NCBI GenBank assembly: GCA_014773175.1
Contig: VXCM01002169.1
Location: 124,001 to 188,000 of the forward strand
Source of the DNA: Lucifuga dentata
Taxonomy: Eukaryota; Chordata; Actinopteri; Ophidiiformes; Bythitidae
Direction: 5' to 3'
DNA length: 64,000 nt
Shown here: positions 27,680-40,245 of the stretch, piece by piece
How positions within the stretch are numbered: the stretch's first letter is position 1
How the letters are laid out: each line of letters starts with the position of its first letter
Made by a program: the position numbers and the translations under genes
The notes under the pieces: model-generated
What the model was told of the DNA's origin: nothing
What the model saw: only the letters and a program-made list of their open reading frames with translations
Databases searched by the model: none

Positions 27680-27973
27680 CTGACTCGTCATCAGATTTGT
27701 TGTCGTTGTCTGAGTCGGTGAGAGTGAGAGCCGAGTTCTCACGGCTGGATACTCCTGAGCTGCGGCGGGACTTTACCCCTCCTCGTCCTGCCCAGAGCTG
27801 GATGGCTCGCTCTGGAGACAGAGGCCCCTCAGGGTCCGAGTCGGCATCAGATCCGGCACTAAGGGAGTACCCCCTTTGGAGGAGGCCCAGGTCAGGACAG
27901 TAGGGAACAGCGGCAGGATGGGGAGAGGGAGTTGCCTCACACACTCCCAGCTCGGCCAGGGTGAAGTTACCTC
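27680..27973 (-). CDS. tenm2: teneurin-2, second coding exon (Ten_N cytoplasmic domain)
   Basis: This exon continues the teneurin cytoplasmic domain. Read right to left the frame gives [11 protein letters not shown], then a variable stretch, then [29 protein letters not shown], and [20 protein letters not shown] followed by [11 protein letters not shown]. These blocks are highly conserved in vertebrate teneurins, and the [21 protein letters not shown] version is the teneurin-2 form. The acceptor is a pyrimidine tract ending CCTCACAG (AG at 27975-27974) and the donor is TCAG|GTAGGA (exon end 27680). The exon is 294 bases, phase 1 in and phase 1 out, so it can be followed by another phase-1 exon. 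A start inside this exon is not expected, because the reading frame runs in from the exon at 55.7 kb. The Ser/Thr-rich [12 protein letters not shown] stretch is a plausible phosphorylation region (inference). Confidence 0.93.
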
Positions 27974-29388
27974 CTGTGAGGAGAAAGAAGGGTTACACAG
28001 GTGAAGTGAAGTAATATTATGCAACAATATTATGCTGGTAAAAGCACAAACGGGAGATATTTCAATACAAAGTGAGATGCACAAACTGAGCAAACAAACC
28101 CACTACCACACAGAGAAGCACACTAATTCTGAAACTATGGGGGTGGAGGCTGAAAATTAGGCTTTGTTGTGACAGGCAGGAGGAGGAGAGATGACACAGC
28201 ATGAATCAGGCACAAACTACAAAGTAGCTTCTGAAAGGAAAATGAGCTGGCCTGCAGGCCTGTTAAGTCTGGCTCTGCAGGCCTGCTTTTCTCCATTTAC
28301 TGCTCCACATTGGCATTCATGAGGTGTTGATGTGAGATCAAAGAGCTGTTCACTTTAGGCCTCTATGACTGTCGTGGAGCTACTTTGCTGCCTTCTGGGT
28401 CTGATCATCCTCCACCTAGTCGCCATCACATACTGGACCCTCGACTCATCAAATGTGCTGCAATCTGCTGCGGTACCAACCCCTGTGACGAACACCCCCT
28501 CGAGACAAATGGACTCGTCACATCCAAAATAAATATATAAAATTATCCAAATTAAAGCACATCAAAGGAGATCAATAAACACTGCTGCAGCCCAATTAAA
28601 TCCAAGCTGAGGAAAAAGCAATTAAGGAAAAAGGCATGCTCAACCAATTTATTTTCTATACTAATTAAAAGAGTATCGTGGATGCAATTGCTCACCATCA
28701 ACTGTTGGGGTAAAGGAATCAGGGGAAAAACAGTTGTGATTCACTTCATTAGCAGTTTGTGAGGGAGGGTAGAGGAAGAGGAGAGTGAAGAGATGGCATT
28801 ATGGTGGCATGAATCAATGTGGTGAGAATCACACAGCTGTGTGACTGGGTTAACTGTGACTCATCAGGCGTACGGACGCAATCAGAGAAGGGAATTAAAC
28901 AGATGAAAATCATCTGCTGGATCTTAACGGCTCCTCTTCACAGGCTTGCCGTAACTTGAGGGTAGTGCTGAAAGTAATGGGNGGGGGGGGGGAGGTGTCT
29001 AAAAGGAAACTTAGCCGAGGAGTGGTGAAAGCCTTGATACTTCTGCTCAGATAAACTGATGGATTCTACTAGAAAGAAGAGGTAAGCAAAGTAATACCAC
29101 AGATGGATTCGGCTACTAGGCTGCAACATCCTAAGCAAACAACTAGCTACGTTCACACCCAAACACTACCATAGTTTGAGGAATATTAGCATTCTTCATC
29201 TTTTTTTTTTTTTTTTTTTTTNTTTTTTTTTTTTTTTTTTTACATCTCTGCCTTTTCCTCTCAATAATCATAATGGATGGCAAAAGGAACGCTACGTATG
29301 ATACTCAACCATTTACTCCACAATAAAGCTCTGCAGCACAGGATAGGATCTAACTGCATAGCTTCTACAGTAAGTCTAGTACCCATAC

Positions 29389-29433
29389 CTTTGAAGAAGA
29401 ATCGGAAGAAGACGGGAGAGAGATCCAGGAGGT
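29389..29433 (-). other. weak candidate 45-base exon in tenm2 intron 1
   Basis: On the minus strand, TTCGTTCTCTCAG (AG at 29435-29434) is followed by 45 bases and then CAAAG|GTATGGG. The length is a multiple of three. In the phase needed to sit between the two coding exons (phase 1) it would read DLLDLSRLLPILLQ and so on, which is hydrophobic and unlike any teneurin block. In phase 0 it reads TSWISLPSSSDSSSK. Splice-like spacing of this kind occurs by chance in tens of kilobases of intron, and no family match supports it. Confidence 0.15.
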
Positions 29434-30464
29434 CTGAGAGAACGAAACACAACGGTTCTTTAACATCAGCCAGCAAATTATGCTGACCTACATGGTTAGT
29501 TATGAAGAGTCTCTATGCAAATCATCCCATCTAACTACAATGACAATAACTGGGACAGTCACATCTTCTAGTCTAAACAAATGATACACAGAAATAGTTT
29601 GTTGTAGAAAATCACATGTATGTGTGCTCATATGTATGTGCACGCGTGTCACATATCAACTGCCACATCCCACCACGGCCACCATTTCTATACAATTAAC
29701 ATCCCATAAGAGGTGATTACACATGCAGAATCCAATCACTCCTTATCACCATCAGCAGTAGACACAGGATGATACGGTAGCAATCTGCATGTACTCAAAG
29801 AAAGATGGATTGGTGTGAGGGCTTGAAGCAGACATGAAAATCTATCTCAGTTACTCCACAAATAGAAAACCAATCGCATGTTGGTTATGTGGTATTATGA
29901 CAGATGTGAGGGCAAATGCAGTGCTGCATTTTAATCAGATCAATTCCTTTCACTTTCTCTTCTGTGCTGCTGCTGTCATGTGCACACTGTGTATGTGTGT
30001 GTGTGTTGTAAGCCTTGTGCAACTTTGCCAGCTGCCATGGGCTTTGCACATCTGTGTCTACATACATGTGAGTCTCAGTGTACTGCCTGTTCGCTCTGTA
30101 CAAAGTAATATGTGTTTGTCCGTTAGTTGATCTGTGACTTGTTATGAGTGCTGTATGATGTTGGTAACTGAATTAGGCTGTATTTCTGCATGAAAATGGC
30201 ACAATCTAGAAGATGTCAAATGAATGCTCTTCACTAACACAGTAAAAGAGAGAGCCAGAGCGTGAAGAGTGGAAGGGAGCTAAAGGGAGAAAAATGGTGT
30301 GATCAACAGAACTGAAAAGGAAAACAGTGTGAAAAGTGCGTATGTGTAGAATCGCAATGAAAATACTGAATCTTGCATATATATGCATAAAAAGGAACAT
30401 CACTGGGTTGATATGTTGCACCAACTGCAGTTTTACTTGTTACCATGTTCAGTGTGGACTTTAA

Positions 30465-31049
30465 AGGACCATACCATCCATTTTGCATGTTTGAGCCTAA
30501 TATATTCAATTTTCATACACGTAACGTTACTGACAATCATTTTCCAAAGCATACTACTGGGACAGTGAATTAAAAAAAAAAAAATTTGTACCTTCCAGAC
30601 CGCCACTGGTTTCAATTCATTCTGGTACGCTATTAAAATCAACTTGCTGATACTTGAAACGTTCTTGGGATAGGTAATCTATTATCATGGACAATATATT
30701 CAGGTTTTTTTTGAAGTTTAGTAATTTTTAGCACTTAAGCACAATAAAAAAGTGCAGAGTGAATGTATGTCTCCACCAGGAAATATAGTCCCAAAAGAAC
30801 ACCTGTGTTTATCGAAAAATTTTAACGATTGTGACTTCATAATTGTGCGTAACTATTAGCAGGCGAAACATTGATTTTTAAGGTGGGTGTATCGCTTGAA
30901 TATTTGATTTGGAAAGATTAAGAGATTTTGCAAAATATCAGGAAAGCTGAAATACGGTTTTATCCTTTGGGGAATGACTGTCAGTAACCTTACGTGTATG
31001 AAAATTGAATATATTAGGCTCAAACATGCAAAATAGTTATTATGGTCCT
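30465..31049 (-). mobile_element. TTAA-flanked MITE, copy D (585 bp, opposite orientation)
   Basis: TTAA stands at 30461-30464 and 31050-31053, with AGGACCATACCATCCATTT at the left and ATTATGGTCCT at the right. Internal blocks (for example CCTTCCAGACCGCCACTGG and ATTTCCTGGTGGAG-type blocks) are the reverse complement of those in copies A, B, C and E, so it was inserted in the other orientation. Confidence 0.8.
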
Positions 31050-33593
31050 TTAACTTCCTGCACCTGAGATCAAATCACCATTTTGAGTAATTAAGCTCAA
31101 TACATTGCTGTATTTTAGCAGCACATTTACAACAACCAGTGCAAAGCACTAAGGCTTGTGCCCAAAGACAAATATTGCGTAAAAAAAAAAAAAAAAANGA
31201 AAAAAAAAAAAAAAAAATGTACTTGCTATTTTCATTGTTATAGACAGAGCAGACTGCAAATTGAAGGGGCGTGGCAATCGATAATTATCATTACAGCTAG
31301 TCACATTTAAAGCGGCTGAGCCACAGCAGCAAATGATGAAAATGTGTAACCACATGGAGAGCAGCAAATTAAATAGAGTTTTGCTTTTGTGAAAACTGTC
31401 TGGTCATGTCATGTTTCCTGTGCATAATGTGGCGGAGTTTTATTTTGCAACACAATGACCCATATAAAAAACTATTAATGTGCAGTGTGCATAACAGTCC
31501 AGAGATACCCGTGGATTTTTTTCTCTTAAACTTGAACGAGAATGAGAGAAGAGTGAACTTTCAACCGTAACATTTTTCACTCAATACCAAGTTAGAACTG
31601 ACCGGTTTCTGTGTTATTTTGCAGCAGGCTGTACATTGCATAAGATTTAATAAAGTTAACCATAACTGATGATTCTGCGTAATGGCACAGCAATTTGGCT
31701 CGGCACTTTTGGAATAAGAGGCTGAAGCAGCTCACATATCTGTCACTGCTGCCTTCAGACCTCTGCAGGGATTTAATCAGTCGAGGCTGAACACATTCAT
31801 AGATGCTAAGGGAGCAGCTGGGTAAGAATCTCCCATTTATTTTTAGCTCATTACAGTCTGTTTAAATGACGTCCTCACATAATCACATTAAAACTGCATT
31901 TTTAATGTTGATGTAAATGTGTCTTCCGGTTGTAGAGTGTCTACAGAGGGTGTTTTTTATGTTATTTGGCATTATTCTCTAATTGCTGCACATCAGTCAA
32001 GTATTTAGTTTGTGTGTGGCATTCATGAATTAAATCAGCATGAGCCGAGCGCTTTCTCTGAAAACCGATGTGGTCGTGAGATGTCTACTTTCAGGGAAAT
32101 GTCATATGCAAAAATTTTCCCCAAAATACAAACAGCTCATCTTTTGCTGCATTATCCTTTGCGCCATGTGGGCTCTATTGATATGAAAACTTCAAACTGA
32201 TGGGCAAAGAATATTTCAAGGTTCCAGAAAATAGCAACACATCATAGCGCTTCATGTGCTTCAGGTACTGCCGCTGCATAGCAGGTCACTATGGAGGTGT
32301 GGGTGCAAATGCATGTATTCTAGTGTAATTAAGGGCAATTTTGGATCCAAAGTTCAGAACTAAATTAGAAACTAATTTACCCTGAGAACTGTCTAAAGAA
32401 GAAAAGACATAGTTCTTGAGTGAGTTCCATTCCTTCAATTCCAATTCAAGCACCATCAAAATTATAATTAGAACAATCTACATGCACCATGACTTCACCA
32501 CCACACACAGCAACAGCAACCACAACACAAGCAATGAGAGGCAACTGAAGGGAGAGGGTTGTCTTTGTTCTGTTTTGCAGTGTTGTGAATATTACAATGT
32601 TGGAGACAAAGAGATCTGGAAGAAACAATTTTGAATTTCTAAAAAAAAATGGCTAACACCAGAAAGAGAACAGACGAAAGATGAAGAGGCTTGCGCTTGA
32701 TGATGAGACCGAGCTACAAATTCCAGGCTGCCATTGTCTCTCATAATAAAAACAAACCAAAATGGGTCCTGGTTTCTTGTTATGAAATTCCTGAGTTCCT
32801 GCAGTACGAAAAGCACTTTCGGCACTATCGGCGCTTGTGAAAAGCCAACGCTGTGGGATAGAGGAACTGATCATTAAAAAATCATTTGTGCTTGTTAGCA
32901 TTTTGACAGGCAAAGTATAGGCAGCAGGATTCTGCATTATGCTGCTTGACTTTCATTCATCCCACCATGCAATTCTGTAAAGGATGTAAAGCAGGCAGAA
33001 CCTGTGGGCTTCTTTGCCTGCAATTATGTTTCTTTTTTCCAGTTCTAGTAGTTTACAATGCAGGCCACCCTTGGACATGTCATTTTCAGCTTTGAGGGTA
33101 GTGCCAGCTCAGAACAACTTCTGATTCTCTGCTTGAAGTGCTGAACCAGTCAACTGATATGCTCCTGGGTGGAGGATACATTAAAATCAGGAAGCAAATG
33201 TAAGTATGCACAATAGGTTTCCTCACAATCCCCAGAAGTTACTGTTCATAACAGTAAAAGCCTGATTTTCTTTGTCACGGCAAGGAAAAGCCTAGAATTT
33301 GTGGTTAATAGTAGAAAAAAAAATTCATTTCTTAATATTTTCCATTTTCATTTTCACCCAATTCAACACTTACTGGCACTGCACTTTAGCATCCCTGAAA
33401 CATAAAGTTCTCTTTGCTGTGAATTATGAAGCAATAAAATATACATGTATAGTCCTTCTAATAATCAATTACATTATGTGAAGATATGTTTCAACAGCAA
33501 CAGAAGAAAGACAGAAAGTGAGGGAACTAGTGGAAAAGACAAAGTAGAGAAAATGTTGCAGTGAAGACAGAACTTTAAGAGGTCAGGTATCAC

Positions 33594-33638
33594 TCTCCTG
33601 GGATCAAATCCTATTCTGGTGGGATTTGATCCAGGAGA
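33594..33638. repeat. imperfect 18 bp inverted repeat
   Basis: TCTCCTGGGATCAAATCC pairs with GGATTTGATCCAGGAGA with a single bulged base; the loop is 10 bases. It lies about 190 bases left of the outer element at 33827. Confidence 0.75.
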
Positions 33639-33826
33639 CGGGTTCATATAGACGGTGTCGTGGGGATATGTGCTCCCTAGAGCGGTATGCTACACACTGC
33701 TCATGTTCACCTTTTTACCTTTAATTCTGCTTTACTTACATCTGCCGACAGAAAGAGGTTAACGGTATCTAGGTTGTAGCTTGACTTTTGTCATATACCA
33801 CAGCATTTTTCAGGCTAACAATCATT

Positions 33827-35343
33827 ATGCTGCGTTCGAGCGACCTCAGAAATCAGATTTTTCCCAGTTGGAAGTTCTCAAACCGTTCTCAATCCTCAAA
33901 CCGTTTCAGCCAAATGTAAACAAAAAAGCATGGCTGAATGCCAATAAATACTGTTAAGATTAAATAAATTTAGTAGTAAATGCTAACTAAAGTAAAGTTA
34001 CTGTCTATACTCGAGTATAAGCCGATCTTGTGTATAAACTGACCCCGATTTTGACCTGCAAATTTAGATTTTTAAAGAAACCCTTATATAAGCTGACCCT
34101 CTGATGTATCAGTTTATTTGTTTAGCAAATCACCTGTTTTTCTGGATACTGCCATAATATTCTTGTGATTTTCTGAAAATAACTCAGCTGACATTTCCGG
34201 ACTCCTCTTCCTTGTCTGAATCGCCAAACAGTTCATTCCAGTCCTGCTCCGTGTAACGTGTCTTGAGACATTACATGTACAATGCTCTTCTCCTCTTCTG
34301 AGTCCGTGTAATTTCCGTGCCATAGTATTCTTGTGATTTTCTGAAAATAATCCACGTACCAGTACCAGTAAACAGCTGATTACTAGCTGACATTATCTTT
34401 TCCAGCTCCTCTTCCTTGTCTGAATCGCCAAACAGTTCATTCCAGTCCTGCTGGACGTGTCTTGACATGTTATACACATGATGCTCTCTTCCTCTTCTGA
34501 GTCCGTATAGTTTCCATCCTGTAATGTATCGTATCTTAAGCTTCTTGCTAATAAAGCATAAAACATGTTAAACGAGACTACCAAACAACGTTACCGTACC
34601 GGTATATGAAACAGCACTTTTATAAGGTCGTCTCTGATTGGCCCATTCTTTTGTCTTTGACCAATCACAACAGTGCTTACTGGGCACTGAAATGGCCACC
34701 ACAAAATGTGCTGGATAAGATGTTTTTCAGGAAATATCTCATTCTATTTTCTATAGGTAGTGGTAATGGGTAGTATATCCACCCCTTGAAATTTCCTTCT
34801 CTGGGACCAAATTTGATTTACTCATACAGTATGCGTTGTGAAATTTGGTAATAAAAACTCAGTTTATAGTCGAGTATATATGGTAGATTACAGGACTGCT
34901 CGGTTGTGTTGTTGTACAATGATATTAATCACAGTGGTTATTAAACATTTGTGCAGAAGTAATATTCTGAAATTATTTATGCTAATATATAAGGCAAACA
35001 GTTAATAAACACTATAGATAGTTAACTTGGTGATACATTTTGTCCTTTTTCTTTCAGTGTCACGCAAGAAAAAAACACTTTAATTCGCCTGTTAGCTGAT
35101 CATTTCCATTCACAAAGCTCGCTTCCACGGGCGCTGCCATGTTAAGTGGCATACTCGTTAAGTGGCATACTCCTGAAGTTGGGTTAGATAATTCTGGTCC
35201 GACTTGTGTTGTATGACTGGAGAGAAGACAAGTGCTCCCCCAGAGAGGGAGAAAGCTGTCTCTCTCCTAGCCTGGCCCCTATGGCCTGCAACACATATGG
35301 CTGATGCTACAAATGGCCTATCATGGCATGCCATGCCTTTAAT

Positions 35344-35375
<32 letters not shown>

Positions 35376-35468
35376 CCCAGCTTCCCAGTCGGAGCTCCAA
35401 CTTCAAAGGCATTTTTCCAAGTAGGAAGTTGGAAAAATCTGAGTTCCGAGGTCTGTTGAATGCAGCAT
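33827..35468. mobile_element. outer DNA element with inverted ends, interrupted by another element
   Basis: The left end ATGCTGCGTTCGA...GACCTCAGAAATCAGATTT and the right end (inverted) ATGCTGCATTCAACAGACCTC...TCAGATTTTTCC pair over about 45 bases. The interior contains the element at 34003-34886, a poly-A tract (35342-35369) and a 16 bp tandem duplication at 35141-35172. I cannot define a target duplication, so the superfamily is open (hAT-like is possible). Confidence 0.6.
34003..34886 (-). mobile_element. nested DNA element with CTCGAGTATAAGCCGA-type ends
   Basis: The left end TATACTCGAGTATAAGCCGA is mirrored at the right by TTTATAGTCGAGTATATATGG. On the minus strand the interior encodes short acidic frames reading DWNELFGDSDKEEELEKIM and YTDSEEEE. 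These look like the acidic end of a transposase or accessory protein, but no catalytic motif is visible. A stretch of about 180 bases is tandemly duplicated inside (34142-34323 against 34326-34520). It is probably an internally deleted copy; the superfamily is not assigned. Confidence 0.6.
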
Positions 35469-35558
35469 TCGGCTCAACGCAGCAGTTTGAGATAAACATT
35501 CAGATTACACTCACATTAAACAATACAACAGATACACATATATGTTAATTTCATTTAT

Positions 35559-37720
35559 GAGTCATTCTACAGAAACGTCCACTTTTCTTGTCCCCAGCCT
35601 TTGCAGAAAGCAAACACTTTAATTACACCATATAGTCATTTAATTTATATATTTGAATAATATTACATGTTCTTTGAACAGTTATACCTATTTGAGCCTT
35701 GAATTGGGCAATATTTATTTTTAATCAATTATATGAAATTCTAAGTGCAAGAAAAGTGCTTGTCCCCATGGTCATGTATGGAGATTTCGGGGCATACTTT
35801 AGTTTTAAAAATAAATTTCTCTCACGTTTTAAATGCAATAATGTATACATCACTATCACATTTATGAAGCAGACAATATAAAAAATTAAAATACCAACTA
35901 AATATTATAAATAATATACTGGAAATAGCTGTCCCCTGGGGTCATGTCACTTGTGTTAACGCTTATCAAAAACCTGTATTTTGAAAACCAATCCAGACTT
36001 TGACATCATTTCCTGCTTCCTACAACCTACTTCCTGAAGAGCTGTCAAGAAAGGCACATAGTAAGTGTGCTGTCTCTTCAAAAGTTGGATATTTTCTCAT
36101 GTATTTCATAATTTCATGTGAGGCTTTCAGTTGGTGTCACTGGTATGACCTATTTTATGAGAAGTGAATTGTAAAAAAATGTAATACCAATATATTAAAT
36201 TATGTGTTTTAGTGAGTATAGCATGATAAGCAACATGTGGTTTGAGGTATTGTAGCTGCCATTTTTTTAAATACATATTTCATGAAAATTGTCACTGGTG
36301 TTACCATCACTGGTGTTTTCTGTTCCTCATGGTAATGCCAGCGACACCCAGCAACACCAGTGACTTATTTACACTCTTGTGTANTTTCTGTTCCTCATGG
36401 TAATGCCAGCGACACCCAGCAACACCAGTGACTTATTTACACTCTTGTGTAAATAAGCTTTTGTAAAAGCTTTTAATTAAGTTAATATGCATAAAATAAG
36501 ATTTAGTACACATTTCATGTTAATAACTTCCTACTGCTATTGTTCCTTTTGTCAGGTATGGCAATTGTGTGCAGCTGAGAAGCACAGAGGCTTTATAGAC
36601 AGCACAGGGATGCTGAGCCTGAGTGCAGAGCAGAATACTCGCAGTAAAGAAAACAGGGCTATATCAAATACATTGAATGTTTTGTTGTAATCAAACTTTA
36701 AAGGCTATTTAAACTTTCAATCAAACTGTGTCTGTTTATTCAAACACTTTTGGAAGTTTTTAAAATAACTTTAGGAAATTTCCAAAATATGTTCTATTTT
36801 AATCTCTGGAATTTAAGTTAAGTTTTAATTAAAATTGAACTTAAAAGTTATATAGTTCATATTTTCTGATTCTTTCACATTGTGTAACAATTTGAAAATC
36901 ATAGACATAAAGAGGACAGTTCCAAGTTTCCCCCTCTTAATCCAGCAACACAGCAGTAGCAACTAATGGCACATGAGCTAAAGGAATGTACATTAATTGA
37001 CATTTCAGTGGTTTCATAAGGTAGTTAAAAATTTGTATTTTTAATATTGTTAAAGGTCTTTTACTAAGTGTCAGTAATAATCTTTGGTTTTATTCTAAAT
37101 ATACTATAATCTCATATAAATGATTAATATTGAATGAAACAATCTTTGGTGTTCTTTGTGTCACTGGTGTTACACCAAGTTTATGCAGCGTCTGTGTACA
37201 GATACATTGTATTTGACATATAAATTATTTTTTATATTAATTGCTTTTTTGCTTTATTCAAGAGTTAGGATTTTAAGGATGCTATTTTTTTCATTTTTAT
37301 GGCTGTCCTTCAAATATTTTCATTATTATAGTACAGATATGATGATGCAAATGAGCAAACATCACACAATCACACTTTTCACAAACCATATTAAAATAAT
37401 AAAAGCATAATCTCCTATTTTTTTGCATTATCATTATCCTACTGTGCTTCTGACTATATGTGCAGAATAGATTGAGAAATAACATTTTTAAAAAACCCTT
37501 TAATATTGATAAAGGTATGAGGTAACACTAGTGACAAAAATATGGCACAAGCATTAAGTCAATGTATAAAAAAAAAAAAAATCCTTTAAGCTCTCATTTA
37601 AGTGGATTCATAAAGCCAAAGTGTTAACCAATATTGGAACCTAAGTTTATATGTAGGAAAATGAAATACACTTTAAGACATGTTGCTATTCCAAAAGTGG
37701 GCGTTTCTGTGGAATGACTC
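35559..37720. mobile_element. 2.16 kb AT-rich element with 28 bp inverted ends and TTAT duplication
   Basis: The left end GAGTCATTCTACAGAAACGT and the reverse complement of the right end, GAGTCATTCCACAGAAACGC, continue to match over 28 bases with two differences. TTAT stands directly outside both ends (35555-35558 and 37721-37724). The interior is AT-rich, repeatedly contains GTCACTGGTGTTAC-like phrases, and has no frame above 70 codons with family resemblance. It also includes an assembly-made 67 bp duplication at 36384. Confidence 0.75.
36317..36451. repeat. 67 bp exact tandem duplication across an N (assembly join)
   Basis: Bases 36317-36383 and 36385-36451 are identical around the N at 36384, inside the 2.16 kb element. 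Confidence 0.85.
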
Positions 37721-38075
37721 TTATTTAATCCATTGTGAGCACAATCTCATGTGCTCTCCTGCACTTTTACCTCTGATAGAAAGTTTAGCAGAGGTGAGAC
37801 CTGGGCCTGTACTAACATAACAATTCTCAAAATAGTATCCAAACATTCAAAATGATTGATGCTTTTGCCGGAAGTTGAGTCCCATAGTTTAGTCCACACA
37901 GACTACTGTATGCTCACTGTGAGAAAATGTGAAAATATTTATAGTGTGTGTATATGTGTGTGTGTGGTTCTGCTCTGACTTAAAGATGTGCTGTGCAAGG
38001 GTCAAGGTCACTATTATTGGTCCCATAAGATGAGAGAGCGAAAATGGAGTTGTAGAATTGCTGCTACACACATGC

Positions 38076-38135
38076 TTCTCTCTCTCTCTCTCTCTCTCTC
38101 TCTGGCACACACACACACACACACACACACACAAN

Positions 38136-38198
<63 letters not shown>
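38076..38198. repeat. (TC)n(CA)n compound microsatellite, duplicated across an N
   Basis: Each side of the N at 38135 holds a TTCTCTC run, then GG, then a CACA run. The right copy has two more TC units than the left. It is one polymorphic microsatellite probably assembled twice. Confidence 0.8.
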
Positions 38199-38199
<1 letters not shown>

Positions 38200-38602
38200 G
38201 TGAGTGTGCTACATAATCTAACTATAAAGGCAGGAATCTCTGTCTTGTCTGTCTATGGCACCATTATCTCTAGAACCCGACACTGTATGAAGGTTGATAT
38301 TCGGCAGGTTTGTTGCTCAGCATCCAAGGACATGCAGTGTCACAAGGACGTACAGTGTGAAGTTGTTTGGATGAGTGGTTCTCAAATTGAGCTGTGCCAG
38401 TAAAAAAGTAGTCAGTGCGGCAGGATACGCTCCGCCCCCTGCAGCATATGGTCCGGTCCAATGGCAGGGTCTCAATCCGACCCCATACAGCAAACAAAGC
38501 TAGCTCACAGGATGTGCAGGACAAAATTATGGCAGGCTGCAGCGCACACCATAAAGTCCAGCCCATTCCGAACAGGCACATTTTAAAGGGACACTGCACT
38601 CA

Positions 38603-38650
38603 TAATAATACTAATATTAATAATATTAATAATAATAATAATAATAATAA
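38603..38650. repeat. (AAT)n microsatellite
   Basis: Slightly interrupted trinucleotide run. Confidence 0.9.
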
Positions 38651-40181
38651 GGTGAATTATACATGCAGTTATCAGAGATTTTTTCATGTTATTTTTGTGC
38701 TTTGTCTGAGACCCGCTTTGTAGTCAATCTGTAATACCTTCTTTAGAGTATTACAGGGATTTAGTGTATTAGGCGTTAGTGTGTTTTCTGTTCTGTTTAG
38801 CTAAATATCTTATCTTCCTCATCTTCATCATGACCATCAGATAAAATTCTTCATCCCTCAAAAAGAAGATTATTTTCTGACTCTCACCAGGATTAAAAAC
38901 AAAATGATTTGTTGCAGCTGACATCATCAAGATTTCAACAACATTTCATGGTGGTATTTGGAAAGTAAACGTGCAGTTTTCACCACTAAGTAAACAAAGT
39001 GTTAGCACACATGCTATCGTTTGTAACAGTGTGACACATTCATGTCATCTTATATGGCATATCAGGTAAGTTTTTTTGAATGTTTGAAAAGGAATCATTT
39101 CCATGGTCTGTTTCCAAATGGACCATGGAATGGACCATCGCCATCTCTTAAATAGCTCTATTTCCATCTGCTGTTAAATATTTATTTAATTCCTGAAGTG
39201 CTGCCTGCTGTTCACAGTGAGTGACTGACAGAGGCTGAGATATGTCCCAGCATTACCTTCTCTGTGAGTGACTGACATGTCGTGACAGGATAACACCGCA
39301 CACTGGCAGTTAACCTCGTAAGGCTTAGTGTTGATTATCAAAACTCCATTTAACACAGACGCACACACACACATAATTCACAACATTTGGCATGTGATTA
39401 ACACCACAATTAGCGGCACAGTATCGACCTAACAGATATGCCCAAATATGTGTGTTCTGGTCAAACACTTCCCACACCTCCCAGATGACAGCCGCTTATT
39501 TGGTTCCCATCTGCGCCATAGGGGCCCTTACACCTCCGAGCGAGGAGACCAAAACGGGTGTGACAAATGTCATCCATTCCTGGTTTAGTTCTACTCCTGC
39601 CCAGGGGACAGTGGCCCAGGTTGGACGGGACATGACAGGACATGACATGACACCACGCACTCTGGAGGAGGGCTTGTCACTGAGAGGTGGGAGCACTAAG
39701 CACCGAAACACCTCTCAGCCCAGTAATGAGGCAGAGGCATGACTCAGTATTGCTTATAAAACTGGTATAATTTACTTTCAAGGAGAAATCAATACTAAAT
39801 CTAAAGGCTTTTCAGGAATGCTAGAATTTAATATAACATTTATTGTAGAAGACACACTTAAAGGGGAATTTTGAAATGTTTGTAACAACCCTAGAAGATC
39901 TTGACAGAAAAATCAAAGTTGTCTTGGAGCAATGAGGGAGCAGCTCAACCAATATACAAATAAAGACATTGAAGTAGAATGAACATTCAGCGTTCGCTAA
40001 GATCGATGAGCTTGTTGTGTATGTATGTATAGTACAGCTACATGCGTGTACCTGCATCCTGTTCAAGAATGCTAAAGTACTTCATATATGAATATTACTC
40101 TAAAATATACTACTAAACATTAATATTTACAAACATTCAGCCTCATATGATTTCCACAACACAACTATTCTGGAGACAGGC

Positions 40182-40183
<2 letters not shown>

Positions 40184-40226
<43 letters not shown>
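40184..40226. repeat. (TC)n microsatellite
   Basis: Uninterrupted run directly before the SINE. Confidence 0.95.
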
Positions 40227-40228
<2 letters not shown>

Positions 40229-40245
40229 GAGGTGGCTAGCTTTTT

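Noticed and set aside
37889..38194. Cys-Val and Arg-Glu repeat frames
   Set aside because: Translation of the (TC)n(CA)n microsatellite across an N.
39452..39742. 96-codon plus-strand and 71-codon minus-strand frames in a G+C-richer stretch
   Set aside because: No family resemblance, overlapping frames on both strands, and no convincing splice sites.
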